In this document: positions 35,698 to 44,824 of the stretch, one piece after another
How positions within the stretch are numbered: position 1 is the stretch's first letter
How the letters are laid out: every line of letters starts with the position of its first letter
Source of the DNA: Treponema sp.
Lineage (GTDB): Bacteria; Spirochaetota; Spirochaetia; Treponematales; Breznakiellaceae
Assembly: GCA_031256035.1 (NCBI GenBank)
Contig: JAIRRJ010000041.1
Span: 1-64,000 of the forward strand
Reading direction: 5' to 3'
DNA length: 64,000 bases
Notes under the pieces: model-generated
Seen by the model: only the letters and a program-made list of their open reading frames with translations
The model's database searches: none
Told to the model about the DNA's origin: nothing
Translations under genes and position numbers: made by a program

Positions 35698-36690
35698 ATG
35701 AGCAAACTTATTATTAACGGAAGCAGCCTGCCCAATATACCCTGGGAAGACAGGCCGGTTTCAAGCGATCCTAAAAAAGAATTGATGTGGCGGTATTCAC
35801 GCAACCCGATCATTCCGCGGGACTTAACCCTGCGTTCAAACAGTATTTTCAACAGCGCGGTTGTTCCGTTTAATGGCACATTTGCCGGCGTGTTCCGCTG
35901 TGATGATACCTGCCGTCACATGAACCTTCACGCGGGGAAAAGCAAGGACGGAATAAAATGGGAAATTGAGGATGAGCCGATTCAATTTATCAAAACCGAT
36001 CCAGAGTTGCCCGATTCTGACTACAAATATGATCCGCGCGTCATTTTTGTCGAAGACAGGTACTATATTATTTGGTGTAACGGTTACCACGGGGCAAGTC
36101 TCGGTCTGGGGTATACTTATGACTTTCAAAAGTTTTACCAAATGGAAAATCCGATGATGGTTTACAACCGCAATGGCGCGCTCTTCCCCCGCAAGATTGG
36201 GAAGAATTACGCCATGCTCAGCCGGCCGAGCGATTCAGGCCATACTCCCTTTGGCGACATCTTCTATTCGGAAAGCCCGGACTTGATGTATTGGGGGAAA
36301 CACCGCCATGTCATGTCGCCGTCCGGCGGCTGGCAGAGTACCAAGATTGGCGCCGGCCCCTGTCCCATTGAAACCACCGAAGGCTGGCTCCTGCTCTACC
36401 ACGGAGTGCTTACAAGCTGCAATGGTTTTGTGTATTCATTCGGCTCAGCCCTTCTTGATTTGGACAAACCCTGGAAGGTAATCGCCCGCGCCAGACCATA
36501 CATCATCAACCCACGGGAGATTTACGAGCTTGCGGGTGATGTCCCGAACGTAACATTCCCCTGCGCGGCTCTTGTCGATAAGGACACAGGCAAGGTTGCG
36601 GTTTACTACGGCTGCGCTGATACGGTAACAGGGCTTGTCTTTGGCAACATTGACGAAATTGTAAATTGGACAAAAGCCAATCGTATGTAA
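35698..36690 (+). CDS. GH130-family beta-mannoside phosphorylase
   Basis: This 330-residue cytoplasmic enzyme has no signal peptide. The five-bladed GH130 pattern is clear: [11 protein letters not shown] near the start, [17 protein letters not shown], the conserved YDPRV with Asp near residue 112 (the proton donor in characterised members), [31 protein letters not shown] and [10 protein letters not shown]. Members phosphorolyse beta-1,4-mannosyl-glucose, mannobiose or longer mannosides to mannose-1-phosphate. Length is typical. The exact acceptor (glucose, mannose or N-acetylglucosamine) cannot be read by eye. It lies directly after a binding-protein gene, so the imported substrate is probably a mannose-containing oligosaccharide. 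Confidence 0.88.
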   Translation: MSKLIINGSSLPNIPWEDRPVSSDPKKELMWRYSRNPIIPRDLTLRSNSIFNSAVVPFNGTFAGVFRCDDTCRHMNLHAGKSKDGIKWEIEDEPIQFIKTDPELPDSDYKYDPRVIFVEDRYYIIWCNGYHGASLGLGYTYDFQKFYQMENPMMVYNRNGALFPRKIGKNYAMLSRPSDSGHTPFGDIFYSESPDLMYWGKHRHVMSPSGGWQSTKIGAGPCPIETTEGWLLLYHGVLTSCNGFVYSFGSALLDLDKPWKVIARARPYIINPREIYELAGDVPNVTFPCAALVDKDTGKVAVYYGCADTVTGLVFGNIDEIVNWTKANRM

Positions 36691-36700
36691 AGGATGCATT

Positions 36701-38251
36701 ATGAAAGGACAACTGCGCGCCGCGCCGATTTTTTCTGACAACATGGTTTTGCAGCACGGAAAACCTGTTCCCGTATGGGGAACAGGACCGGAAAACGGCG
36801 CGGTTCGCGTTTGCTGGATATGCGTTGAAAAACAGTCAGCAGAAGCAAGCGCGAAGGTGCAGGGAGGGCAGTGGAGACTAAAACTTCCTCCATTGGCTGC
36901 GGGTTTATCCGGCGAGCTTGTTATCAGTTGTGAAACAGAAGAATTGCGCTTCGGGAATGTAATCACAGGAGATGTGTGGTTCGCCGGAGGTCAGAGCAAC
37001 ATGGAGATGGAACTCGTAAACGTCAAAAACGGCGTTGCCGAACTTGCCGCCTGCGCAAATAAGAACATTCGCTGGTATCAGGTAGTCAAACGCGCGGTTG
37101 TTGACAATGATTATTTGCGCGAAGAAGCGGAGAGTAAATGGCAGGTTTGTGCGCCGGACACGTCCGCCATGTTGAGCGCCGCAGCTTTTTTCTTTGCGCG
37201 GAAGATCAACGCCGATTTGAATATACCCATAGGCATAATCAACTGTTCATGGGGCGGGACATCAATCAGTACATGGATGAGCAGGGAGCAGCTTGTCAAA
37301 AGCCGTGCCGGGCAGAAGTTCATTGATATTTACGCAGAGAAAGTCGGCGATAAAACTGACGAACAGTATAATGCTGAAATGGAACAGTATTTTGAATATT
37401 GGCGCAAATGGAACGACTGCATTGTCGCCAAGCGGGAAGAAGACCCCAACATTTCATGGGAAAGGCTGAACATTGAATGCGGTCAATGCCCCTGGCCTCA
37501 GCCTGCCGGAAACACAAGCCCCTACTGCCCTGTTAATCTGCATACCGCACGGGTGCGCCGTACCGCGCCATTCGCTATTAAAGGTTTTATTTACTATCAG
37601 GGAGAGGAAGACGATCTGCGCGCCGCCGATTACCGCGAGATGATGTACTATTTGATTGAGCAATGGCGCAAAGACTGGGAGGATGAAAAACTGCCCTTCC
37701 TCTTTGTGCAGTTGACCATGTACGTATCACAGGAAGAGATTGCATCCGGTAATCCTCCACGCCACTGGTGTCTTATGCGGGAGAGCCAGTATCTTGCTTC
37801 ACTTGATGTCGCCAATTCAGGGCTTGCCGTCATTATCGACTGCGGCGAATTCGACAACATACATCCCTTTGATAAACAGACTGTTGGCTTCCGCCTTGCA
37901 CTTCAGGCGCTGAAAAAAGTTTATGGCAAGGATATCGAAGCCGATGGACCGGTGTTTTCCTGGGTTGAAGTTCAAGGCGGCAGTTTACGAGTTCATTTTG
38001 ACAATGCGCAGAGCGGTCTTGAGTTCCGCGGAGAACCTGCCGGGTTTGAGATTGCGGCGGCGGAAGGAAAATATTTCCCGGCGAAGGCTGTCGTTGACGG
38101 CGCAAGTGTGGTCATCACTTCGGACAAGGTGGCTGAACCAGAGCGGGCGCGTTATGCATGGACAAAATTCGGACCTACGCCGCTCTACGCAAAAAACGGG
38201 CTGCCGGCAATGCCTTTCCGCAGCAACAGAAACGAACCGGCTGAACTTTAA
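36701..38251 (+). CDS. SGNH-type carbohydrate esterase (sialate O-acetylesterase-like)
   Basis: This 516-residue protein without a signal peptide matches the sialate-O-acetylesterase/acetyl-glycan esterase group. Features are the N-terminal FSDNMVLQHGKPVPVWGTG, the GQSN block with catalytic Ser near 99 in WFAGGQSNMEME, INCSWGGTSISTWM, YYQGEEDDLRA, and the C-terminal Asp/His block in EFDNIHPFDKQTVG. It should remove acetyl groups from imported oligosaccharides; acetylated glucomannan or xylan fits the locus. Lack of a signal peptide implies action in the cytoplasm after uptake. It is the last gene of the plus-strand locus and overlaps the convergent GH3 gene by four bases. Confidence 0.85.
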   Translation: MKGQLRAAPIFSDNMVLQHGKPVPVWGTGPENGAVRVCWICVEKQSAEASAKVQGGQWRLKLPPLAAGLSGELVISCETEELRFGNVITGDVWFAGGQSNMEMELVNVKNGVAELAACANKNIRWYQVVKRAVVDNDYLREEAESKWQVCAPDTSAMLSAAAFFFARKINADLNIPIGIINCSWGGTSISTWMSREQLVKSRAGQKFIDIYAEKVGDKTDEQYNAEMEQYFEYWRKWNDCIVAKREEDPNISWERLNIECGQCPWPQPAGNTSPYCPVNLHTARVRRTAPFAIKGFIYYQGEEDDLRAADYREMMYYLIEQWRKDWEDEKLPFLFVQLTMYVSQEEIASGNPPRHWCLMRESQYLASLDVANSGLAVIIDCGEFDNIHPFDKQTVGFRLALQALKKVYGKDIEADGPVFSWVEVQGGSLRVHFDNAQSGLEFRGEPAGFEIAAAEGKYFPAKAVVDGASVVITSDKVAEPERARYAWTKFGPTPLYAKNGLPAMPFRSNRNEPAEL

Positions 38252-41166
38252 CCGTTCTTAATTTCAAAACGCCAGAGACCGGTCTTTCCGTACATTACAA
38301 GATACAGATCATGTATACCGCAAATTTTCTCTGTGTGGTTTTCAACAAATGCCCACACCGGCAGCCGCCGATAGCTGTCGCGTGGCAGAGGGTAGAATGA
38401 AATATCTCCCGTGTTGGGTATGTCGAGCGTTCCCGCCAGCGCGCCGTCCGGCGCATCAAGGCGAATCTCGATGCGGCAGTTGTGGCTGCCCTGCACAATG
38501 GCGCTGAAATGAGAACAGCCTTCGCCGAAATCCAGCGCGGAAAAACGCACCCAGCCGCCGTTCTCTTTGTTGAATACTGCCGGGATTGCCTCACCTCGTT
38601 TTTCGTGCAGAAAACAGCCCGAATAGTCATCAAAACGTTCAGCGTAAATTGAACCCGCCGGTTTACGTGGCAGGAGGTTTTCACCCATAACATTAAAGCC
38701 TCCTGAAAGCCGTATGTCGGCGGAGGACGCTCCGACTAATACTGTGCAGTAACCTGCCTCGATACGGAAACCTCCGCTGAAACTGTCCCATACCGCTATC
38801 TCCTGTATCGGCATGGAAAAGTTGATGGTCTGCTGTTCACCCGGGGCAAGTGAAATGCGGGTAAAGCCTTTCAGAGTTTTTACGGGACGGCGGAAAACCG
38901 AACCGGAAACAGTTACATACATTTGAGAGACTTCTTCCGCAACAATGCGCCCGGTATTTTTTACTGTAAACGAAACATTTACAGTGTCATTCTTTCCGGC
39001 GGCAGTCTTGTCGATCTTCAGTTCAGAATATGCGAAAGCGCTGTAGGAGAGGCCATGCCCAAACGGCCACAGTACCGATCCGGGAAAATATTGATAGGTA
39101 GCGCCGCCCTTCATAATATCGTATTCCATAATATCGGGAAGCTGCTTTTCATCTTCGTACCAGGTAAGCGGGAGTCTGCCCGCCGGAGAATAATTGCCGC
39201 ATAAAACATCCGCGATACCGTGTCCTGTTTCCTGAATACCGTGCGCCATCCAAAGGATTGCCGGGACTTGCTTCGCGGTTTCCTTTATCGTATACGGGTA
39301 ACCGGAGATTAAAACCAGCACGGTTCTTGGGTTGACAGCGGCAATTTTACGGATCAATTCTTCATGACGGGGCGGCAGATTCATGCTTGGGCGGTCTATC
39401 TCTTCACGCCCGTTGATCATTGGATCGTTCCCCGCAAAGAAAATAACCTGTTCCGCTTTTGCCGCAGCTTCTGCGGCGGCGGAAAGGCCGTCTCGTTCAA
39501 TTTTCATCCTGAACAATTCTCCCGCGCCGGGAAGAGGATCATCATGTTGTTTAACCTGTTTGCCTGTTTCAAGAGCGGCAATGCGGCGGTTGTCATGAGT
39601 TTTTAACAAGACAGTGCCGCCTTCCTGTGGAACAACATTGAACAGGGTGAACCCAAACCATTGAAGGTTGTTTTTCGCACTTGCATAAATCGTTATTTCA
39701 GAATCGTCAAAGGGAACGCCTGCTTCCCGCCGTGCATAACTGCCCTGCAGCATTAAACCGCTTTCAATATCGGTAAAAGTACGGACGCCCCAGCCCCAGT
39801 CTTCCATATAGAAACGGGCGGGTTTCTCACTTGATTTTCCCGGCGCGAATGTTTTGCCGGCGGCATTTCCGGTATCAATCAGTACCATTGGCCTGTTGTC
39901 TTCTGTTGTAAAGGATACAATGTCTCGGCAGTCAGTATAAATAATTTTGTCGCCGTATATTTCTTTTAATCCGTCAAGCGGCGTACTGGTATAAGTCGGG
40001 AAACCCGTGTACCAGTCCAGGTGCAATTCATCCGCAAGAGGCCCCATTACCGCGATTGTCCCCTTCAATGTGTCAGGCCGCAGAGGAAGAAGCGGTTTAT
40101 CCCCGGCAGCATCATTTTTGAGCAGCACAACGGATTTTTTTACAGCTTCAAGCGATGCTTTGCGGTATTCATCTCTCATCAGGTAAGTTTCGTCAATTAC
40201 ATCGTATGGGCAGCGTCCCTCAGGATCAAATTGCCCCAGCCGGAAACGTATGGATAAAATCCGCTCCAGATGTTCGTCCAGTTCCGCTTCATCAATTAAT
40301 TTTCTTTCCAGCGCGTCTTTGACGGCGGCAATTATTTCTTCAGGAAGATCAGTCATGCTGTCTGCGCCGTTTTTCAGGGCAGCCGCCAGAGTTTCTCCGT
40401 GAGTTTCAAAATAATGATGCAGTTTAACAGTCTGCAAAAAATCGCCGCCGTCTGTTACTATGTGGCCGTCAAGCCCCCATTCTTTTTTTACCGTATCCCT
40501 TAAAATGGGATGCAGCATCATGGGAATACCGTTCACTTCGTTATAGGCGGTCATCATGGATACAGCTTTCGCTTTTTCTGTCGCGGCTTTGAAAGGGACA
40601 AGGTAGTATTCATTCAAAAGGCGGGGAGGGATTGAACAGTTGCAGCTTCCGCGGTTTTTCTCGTTGTTATTTGCAAAAAAATGTTTTGGGCCGCAGCTTA
40701 TCCGCAGGTAAAAGGGATCGTCTCCCTGCGCACCCCGAATGTAGGCGCAGGAAAGTTCGCTTGTCAGGAACGGGTCCTCGCCGTATCCTTCTTCGGTGCG
40801 CCCCCAGCGCGGATCGCGTTCCAGATCGATTGTGGGCGACCAGACCGAAAGCCCGCCCTTGCGGCCTTTCGCCTTGTAACAACAGCGGGCTTCCGTAGCC
40901 GCGATTTCACCGACCTTCCGCAAAACATCGCGATCCCAGCCAGCCGCTAAACCGATGGTTTGGGGGAAGGTTGTATTATGCCCTTCCCGGTCAACAAACC
41001 CATGCGCGCCTTCCGCGCCGATTGAGTATGCCGGAATGCCAAGCCTTTCTACCGCTTGGTTTCGTGTCGGGATAAAGCCCGTCTTTTCTTCGATTGTAAG
41101 CCGTGAAATTAAATCCCGGACACGCTCTTTCAGGGGTAACGCGGGATCATGAAATGGATAAGTCAT
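38248..41166 (-). CDS. GH3 glycosidase with C-terminal CBM6-like module
   Basis: This 972-residue protein is numbered from the ATG at 41166 (MTYPFHDPALPLKERV); upstream codons in the frame lack GH3 similarity. The GH3 N-domain has the nucleophile Asp near 239 in HIVTDGGDFL, and the C-domain has the FFAGNDP and ISGYPYT segments. An insert of about 120 residues in the C-domain resembles a PA14-like module (about 420-540), followed by the fibronectin-III-like GH3 tail (VSFTVKNTGR, LKGFTRISLAPGEQ). The last 150 residues look like a CBM6 module (IYAERFDDYSG and HDLYLVMYGKTGLWRFEI). There is no signal peptide. The activity may be beta-glucosidase or beta-xylosidase. Confidence 0.88.
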   Translation of the reverse strand: MTYPFHDPALPLKERVRDLISRLTIEEKTGFIPTRNQAVERLGIPAYSIGAEGAHGFVDREGHNTTFPQTIGLAAGWDRDVLRKVGEIAATEARCCYKAKGRKGGLSVWSPTIDLERDPRWGRTEEGYGEDPFLTSELSCAYIRGAQGDDPFYLRISCGPKHFFANNNEKNRGSCNCSIPPRLLNEYYLVPFKAATEKAKAVSMMTAYNEVNGIPMMLHPILRDTVKKEWGLDGHIVTDGGDFLQTVKLHHYFETHGETLAAALKNGADSMTDLPEEIIAAVKDALERKLIDEAELDEHLERILSIRFRLGQFDPEGRCPYDVIDETYLMRDEYRKASLEAVKKSVVLLKNDAAGDKPLLPLRPDTLKGTIAVMGPLADELHLDWYTGFPTYTSTPLDGLKEIYGDKIIYTDCRDIVSFTTEDNRPMVLIDTGNAAGKTFAPGKSSEKPARFYMEDWGWGVRTFTDIESGLMLQGSYARREAGVPFDDSEITIYASAKNNLQWFGFTLFNVVPQEGGTVLLKTHDNRRIAALETGKQVKQHDDPLPGAGELFRMKIERDGLSAAAEAAAKAEQVIFFAGNDPMINGREEIDRPSMNLPPRHEELIRKIAAVNPRTVLVLISGYPYTIKETAKQVPAILWMAHGIQETGHGIADVLCGNYSPAGRLPLTWYEDEKQLPDIMEYDIMKGGATYQYFPGSVLWPFGHGLSYSAFAYSELKIDKTAAGKNDTVNVSFTVKNTGRIVAEEVSQMYVTVSGSVFRRPVKTLKGFTRISLAPGEQQTINFSMPIQEIAVWDSFSGGFRIEAGYCTVLVGASSADIRLSGGFNVMGENLLPRKPAGSIYAERFDDYSGCFLHEKRGEAIPAVFNKENGGWVRFSALDFGEGCSHFSAIVQGSHNCRIEIRLDAPDGALAGTLDIPNTGDISFYPLPRDSYRRLPVWAFVENHTEKICGIHDLYLVMYGKTGLWRFEIKNG

Positions 41167-41241
41167 AATCCCAATGATAACGTTAATATGTTTTTTTGAA
41201 CAGGGGCGGCGCCCCGGGACGCGTGTTGATGATACGATATC

Positions 41242-41270
41242 TTCAATAACTCCTCTTTTTGGCGTACAAT
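41242..41270 (+). promoter_or_regulatory. Candidate mscS promoter (leaderless geometry)
   Basis: TTCAAT (41242-41247), a 17-bp spacer and TACAAT (41265-41270) end eight bases before the ATG at 41279. There is no Shine-Dalgarno sequence (intervening TATTCCAG). Confidence 0.45.
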
Positions 41271-41278
41271 TATTCCAG

Positions 41279-42649
41279 ATGAAACAAATTATTATTTTAA
41301 CGATATTCTTATTCCTGTTGCCGTTTGCTTTTTCCACCGCTCAGGAAGGCGGCGCAGATGTGTTACAAGAAAAATCTCCTGTGGAAGCTGAGATGCTCAC
41401 CGCGGAAAACGCGGCTGAAGAAGAGCCGGAAAAAACCATTGGTGAAGTCATAAACGGGGAGCTTACCGCTGTGCATACGGCAGAAGAAACAATAATACAA
41501 TTCGCGAAGAAGTTCGGAATTGCCCTTGCCGTAATTGCCGGGCAAGCTCTACTAATTTGGTTTATCTGGCGATTGTTCAAACGGCTGAATGTTAAAATAG
41601 AACATTCAGGGGGCGATAAAATCAAGCCACTTACAATAAAAAAATTAAAGCTTCTGACAGCAAAACAGATTATAACAGTAATTCAATTCCTCCTTCGAAT
41701 ACTCAAATATTTGATAACAGTTTTTTTGTTATTCCTTACTTTGCCTATCGTATTCAGTCTTTTCCCCGCTACGCGGAATCTCGCATCGACACTGTTCAGT
41801 TACATACTTACTCCGCTTAAAAATATCGCTATCGGCACAATCAGGTACATTCCCAACCTGTTTACCATAATCATCATTATCGTCATTACCCGTTATGTGC
41901 TAAAAGCGTTAAAATTTTTTGCCGCTCAGATAGCCAAAGGTAAACTGGTACTGCCGGGCTTTTATGCAGATTGGGCGGAACCAACCTTAAAAATTTTACA
42001 GGTGCTTCTCATTGCTTTTACGGTGGCAATTCTATATCCCTATCTGCCGGGTTCCGAGTCAAGGGTTTTTCAGGGAGTTTCGGTTTTTGTCGGTATTGTT
42101 TTCTCACTGGGGTCTTCAAGCGCCATCGGCAATCTTGTTGCTGGGCTTGTTATCACCTATATGCGTCCGTTTAAGATAGGCGACCGTGTTCAGATTAAAG
42201 AGATAACAGGTTTTGTTGTAGAAAAAAATCTGATGGTAGTGCGGCTCAAAACCCATAAAAACGAATATGTTACATTTCCCAATTTAATGATTCTCGGTTC
42301 GAATATCATCAATTATAATACATCATCCGATGAAGACGAGGAAGGTTTAATCATTCATGCCGAGATTACCTTCGGTTATGCGACACCCTGGCAGACAATT
42401 CACGAAATACTGATCAATGCCGCTCTGAGTACAGACCATGTGCAAAAAAGGCCTAAGCCTTATGTACTTCAAACAAAGATGGACGATTTTTACGCGCACT
42501 ATCAAATTAACTGTTTCACAAAAGAAGTTGGCAAGGTTCCCGCTATTTATACCATGCTTTATGAAAATATCCAAAACGGCTTTAAGGAAGCCGGTATGGA
42601 TATGACCACGCCTCATTATGAGATTAGCATTGAAAAGAAGGCTAAATAG
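41279..42649 (+). CDS. MscS-family mechanosensitive channel
   Basis: This protein has 456 residues from the ATG at 41279, which starts a clear hydrophobic signal (MKQIIILTIFLFLLPFAFS). An acidic Ala/Glu-rich segment follows, then a membrane helix (about 70-95) and four to five further hydrophobic helices, the pore-lining Gly/Ala-rich helix (SLGSSSAIGNLVAGLVITYMR, about 275-296), and the cytoplasmic beta-domain (FKIGDRVQI, VRLKTHKNEYVTFPN). It protects against hypo-osmotic shock by releasing solutes. It is longer than MscS (286 residues) and belongs to the larger YnaI/MscM-like type. A candidate promoter ends just before the start codon. Its stop is one base from the convergent hflX stop. Confidence 0.92.
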   Translation: MKQIIILTIFLFLLPFAFSTAQEGGADVLQEKSPVEAEMLTAENAAEEEPEKTIGEVINGELTAVHTAEETIIQFAKKFGIALAVIAGQALLIWFIWRLFKRLNVKIEHSGGDKIKPLTIKKLKLLTAKQIITVIQFLLRILKYLITVFLLFLTLPIVFSLFPATRNLASTLFSYILTPLKNIAIGTIRYIPNLFTIIIIIVITRYVLKALKFFAAQIAKGKLVLPGFYADWAEPTLKILQVLLIAFTVAILYPYLPGSESRVFQGVSVFVGIVFSLGSSSAIGNLVAGLVITYMRPFKIGDRVQIKEITGFVVEKNLMVVRLKTHKNEYVTFPNLMILGSNIINYNTSSDEDEEGLIIHAEITFGYATPWQTIHEILINAALSTDHVQKRPKPYVLQTKMDDFYAHYQINCFTKEVGKVPAIYTMLYENIQNGFKEAGMDMTTPHYEISIEKKAK

Positions 42650-42650
42650 A

Positions 42651-43799
42651 TCAATCAATATGAGATGATTTAATCTCTTTGAGCCTTTCAGCAATTCTGT
42701 TTTTTAACATTTCCAGCCCGGTTCCGTTTTTGGCTGAAACTGCGATACTGTCAGGGTAGCGGTTTTGCAGTTCCTGTATTGTTTCATAATTGTTCAAACA
42801 ATCGATCTTGTTCAATACGGTGATCATTGGAATATCCTGCGCGGGAAACTTCGTTGCAAGAGGTGCACCTAACTCTTTGAGTACCGAAAAAGTTGTCTCG
42901 CAGCAACTGTCAATGTCAACTTCCGATGCGTCCAAAATGTGAATAAGAATATCCGCCAGCGCCGCCTCTTCCAGCGTGGAGCGGAATGCTTTGATTAGTG
43001 AATGCGGAAGCTGGCGTATAAAACCGACAGTGTCAGTTAGCAGTACCGGCACACCCGGCGCGGGCTGGAAACGGCGCGTAACGGCGTCCAGGGTTACAAA
43101 GAGTTTATCTTCCGCCAAAACATCCGCGCCTGTCAGGGCATTGAGCAGGCTGGATTTACCAGCATTGGTATAGCCGACAATGGCGCATACCGGAAGGCCC
43201 TGCCGTTCCCGCTGCCGCCTTTGTGTCTGCCGCTGTTTACGCACGTCCTCAATATCTTTTTCAAGCTGACGGATACGCTTTTCAATCAGCCTGCGGTCGG
43301 TTTCCAGCTTTGTTTCGCCCGACCCTTTTGTGCCGTAACGCCCGCCACGCTGGCGGGAAAGATCGATGTATTTGTGGGTCAGGCGCGGCAGACGGTACGA
43401 AAGTTCAGCTAACTTAACCTGTAATTCAGCTTCTCTGGTGTTCGCCCTTTCCGCGAAAATGCGGATTATCAGTTCCTGCCTGTCCACAACTGGAATACCG
43501 GAAAGTTCTTCCCAGTTTCTCTGCTGGGAAGGTGTGGGGTTCCAGTCAAACACCATACAATCCGTCTTGAGGTCTGTGGCTTTCTGCGCCAGCTCAGCGG
43601 CTTTTCCGCTCCCCATGCCGAACTTGGCAGTTTTTTCCCGAACGCGGATTTTTTCATGCACGGCGATTTCCAACCCAAGGCTCTCCGCAAGACCGCGAAA
43701 TTCAACGGACATGGATTCCCCGCCGCCGGTTTCATTGTTAAGGATGCTGACCAAAAAAGCCTTTTTTGGTTTTTCCTGTATTTCGTAATGTTTTTGCAT
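42651..43799 (-). CDS. hflX: GTPase HflX
   Basis: This 382-residue ribosome-associated GTPase splits stalled or heat-damaged ribosomes. The N-terminal HflX domain (SVEFRGLAESLGLEI, GSGKAAELAQKA, FDWNPTPSQQRNWEE) is followed by the coiled linker with GRYGTKGSGETKLETDRR and a G domain with GYTNAGKSSLLNALTG (G1), DTVGFI (G3) and NKID (G4). The ATG at 43799 follows AGAGG; upstream codons in frame add an unlikely extension. It is divergent from the iron-sulfur membrane protein gene, with an AT-rich intergenic stretch that probably holds promoters for both. Confidence 0.95.
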   Translation of the reverse strand: MQKHYEIQEKPKKAFLVSILNNETGGGESMSVEFRGLAESLGLEIAVHEKIRVREKTAKFGMGSGKAAELAQKATDLKTDCMVFDWNPTPSQQRNWEELSGIPVVDRQELIIRIFAERANTREAELQVKLAELSYRLPRLTHKYIDLSRQRGGRYGTKGSGETKLETDRRLIEKRIRQLEKDIEDVRKQRQTQRRQRERQGLPVCAIVGYTNAGKSSLLNALTGADVLAEDKLFVTLDAVTRRFQPAPGVPVLLTDTVGFIRQLPHSLIKAFRSTLEEAALADILIHILDASEVDIDSCCETTFSVLKELGAPLATKFPAQDIPMITVLNKIDCLNNYETIQELQNRYPDSIAVSAKNGTGLEMLKNRIAERLKEIKSSHID

Positions 43800-43882
43800 A
43801 CTAACCTCTTTTAAGATGATCAAAAATGTTAATGCCTTAATAATATATTATGATATAATAAATTTGAACTCATGGGGGTAAT

Positions 43883-44773
43883 ATGAAAAAATATGCATAT
43901 TCTCTGATTCCATTACTTATAGGGACTGTTTTATCCGTATCAATGGGCCTAACAATATGGGTTGGATTTTTCTTTGTGTTTATTCCGATTGGATTGGGCG
44001 TATCAATAGGCTTTTTCCTCAGTATCCGTTTTGGAAATCCTGACCTTGGCAGAAAAATCAGCCTTTCAGTAGTTTCGCTGGTTTTTTTGATTTTTCTCGG
44101 GATAATGCAGCGCGAAAATATGCAAATCGAAGAAACGGTAATTTACTTTGCGTACTTCATCAGCACGGGAATTTTTACCCGCGTTTTAATTCATTACGCG
44201 ATAGCAAAAGTTTTTGGACCGTTGATTTGGGGAAGAGGGTACTGCGGCTGGGGATGCTACACAGCGGCGTTACTCGAATGGCTGCCGATAAAAGAAAACA
44301 AAACCATACCCAAAAAATATACGTTTATCAGGATTCCTGTTTTGATAGTGTCATTGTTAATTCCTTTCATCCTTATTCAAAGCGGGTATGACTATTACGC
44401 GAGACATATTGATTCCTCTTATAACAGTTTTTTCATAGAAAGCCGCAAGTTCGATCAGTTTATCTGGTTTCTTGCCGGGTATATTTCGTATTACATAATC
44501 GGAATAATACTGGCGTTTGTGTTCAAAAAGAAACGCGCCTTCTGTAAAATATTCTGTCCTGTTTCACTCATTATGAAACTGCCGGCGCGCCTTTCACTGG
44601 TAAAAATAAAACCAAGCCGAAACAAATGTATAAAATGCGGAAAATGCAGCGAGGTATGCCCAATGGACATAGATGTTAAAAAATACATTGAAAACGGGCA
44701 AAAAGTTTTATCAACAGAATGTATCTATTGCAGGAATTGCGCCCATATATGTCCGGCCAAGGCTATAGCGTAA
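43883..44773 (+). CDS. NapH-like membrane protein with two [4Fe-4S] ferredoxin motifs
   Basis: This 296-residue protein has about five membrane helices. Two Cys pairs lie at membrane edges, in GYCGWGCYTAALLEW and KKRAFCKIFCPVSL. The C-terminal domain carries two 4Fe-4S motifs, CIKCGKCSEVCPMDI and CIYCRNCAHICP. This is the NapH/MauN/CcoG type of electron-transfer membrane protein, which typically passes electrons between a membrane quinone or ferredoxin pool and a partner enzyme. No partner reductase is adjacent, so its physiological role is open. GGGGG precedes the ATG, and a TATAAT lies at 43854-43859. It is transcribed alone. Confidence 0.88.
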   Translation: MKKYAYSLIPLLIGTVLSVSMGLTIWVGFFFVFIPIGLGVSIGFFLSIRFGNPDLGRKISLSVVSLVFLIFLGIMQRENMQIEETVIYFAYFISTGIFTRVLIHYAIAKVFGPLIWGRGYCGWGCYTAALLEWLPIKENKTIPKKYTFIRIPVLIVSLLIPFILIQSGYDYYARHIDSSYNSFFIESRKFDQFIWFLAGYISYYIIGIILAFVFKKKRAFCKIFCPVSLIMKLPARLSLVKIKPSRNKCIKCGKCSEVCPMDIDVKKYIENGQKVLSTECIYCRNCAHICPAKAIA

Positions 44774-44824
44774 AATCAAAAACAGCGCATAACGGATGCT
44801 TTTCGACCGGCAGAGTTTTTTCTC

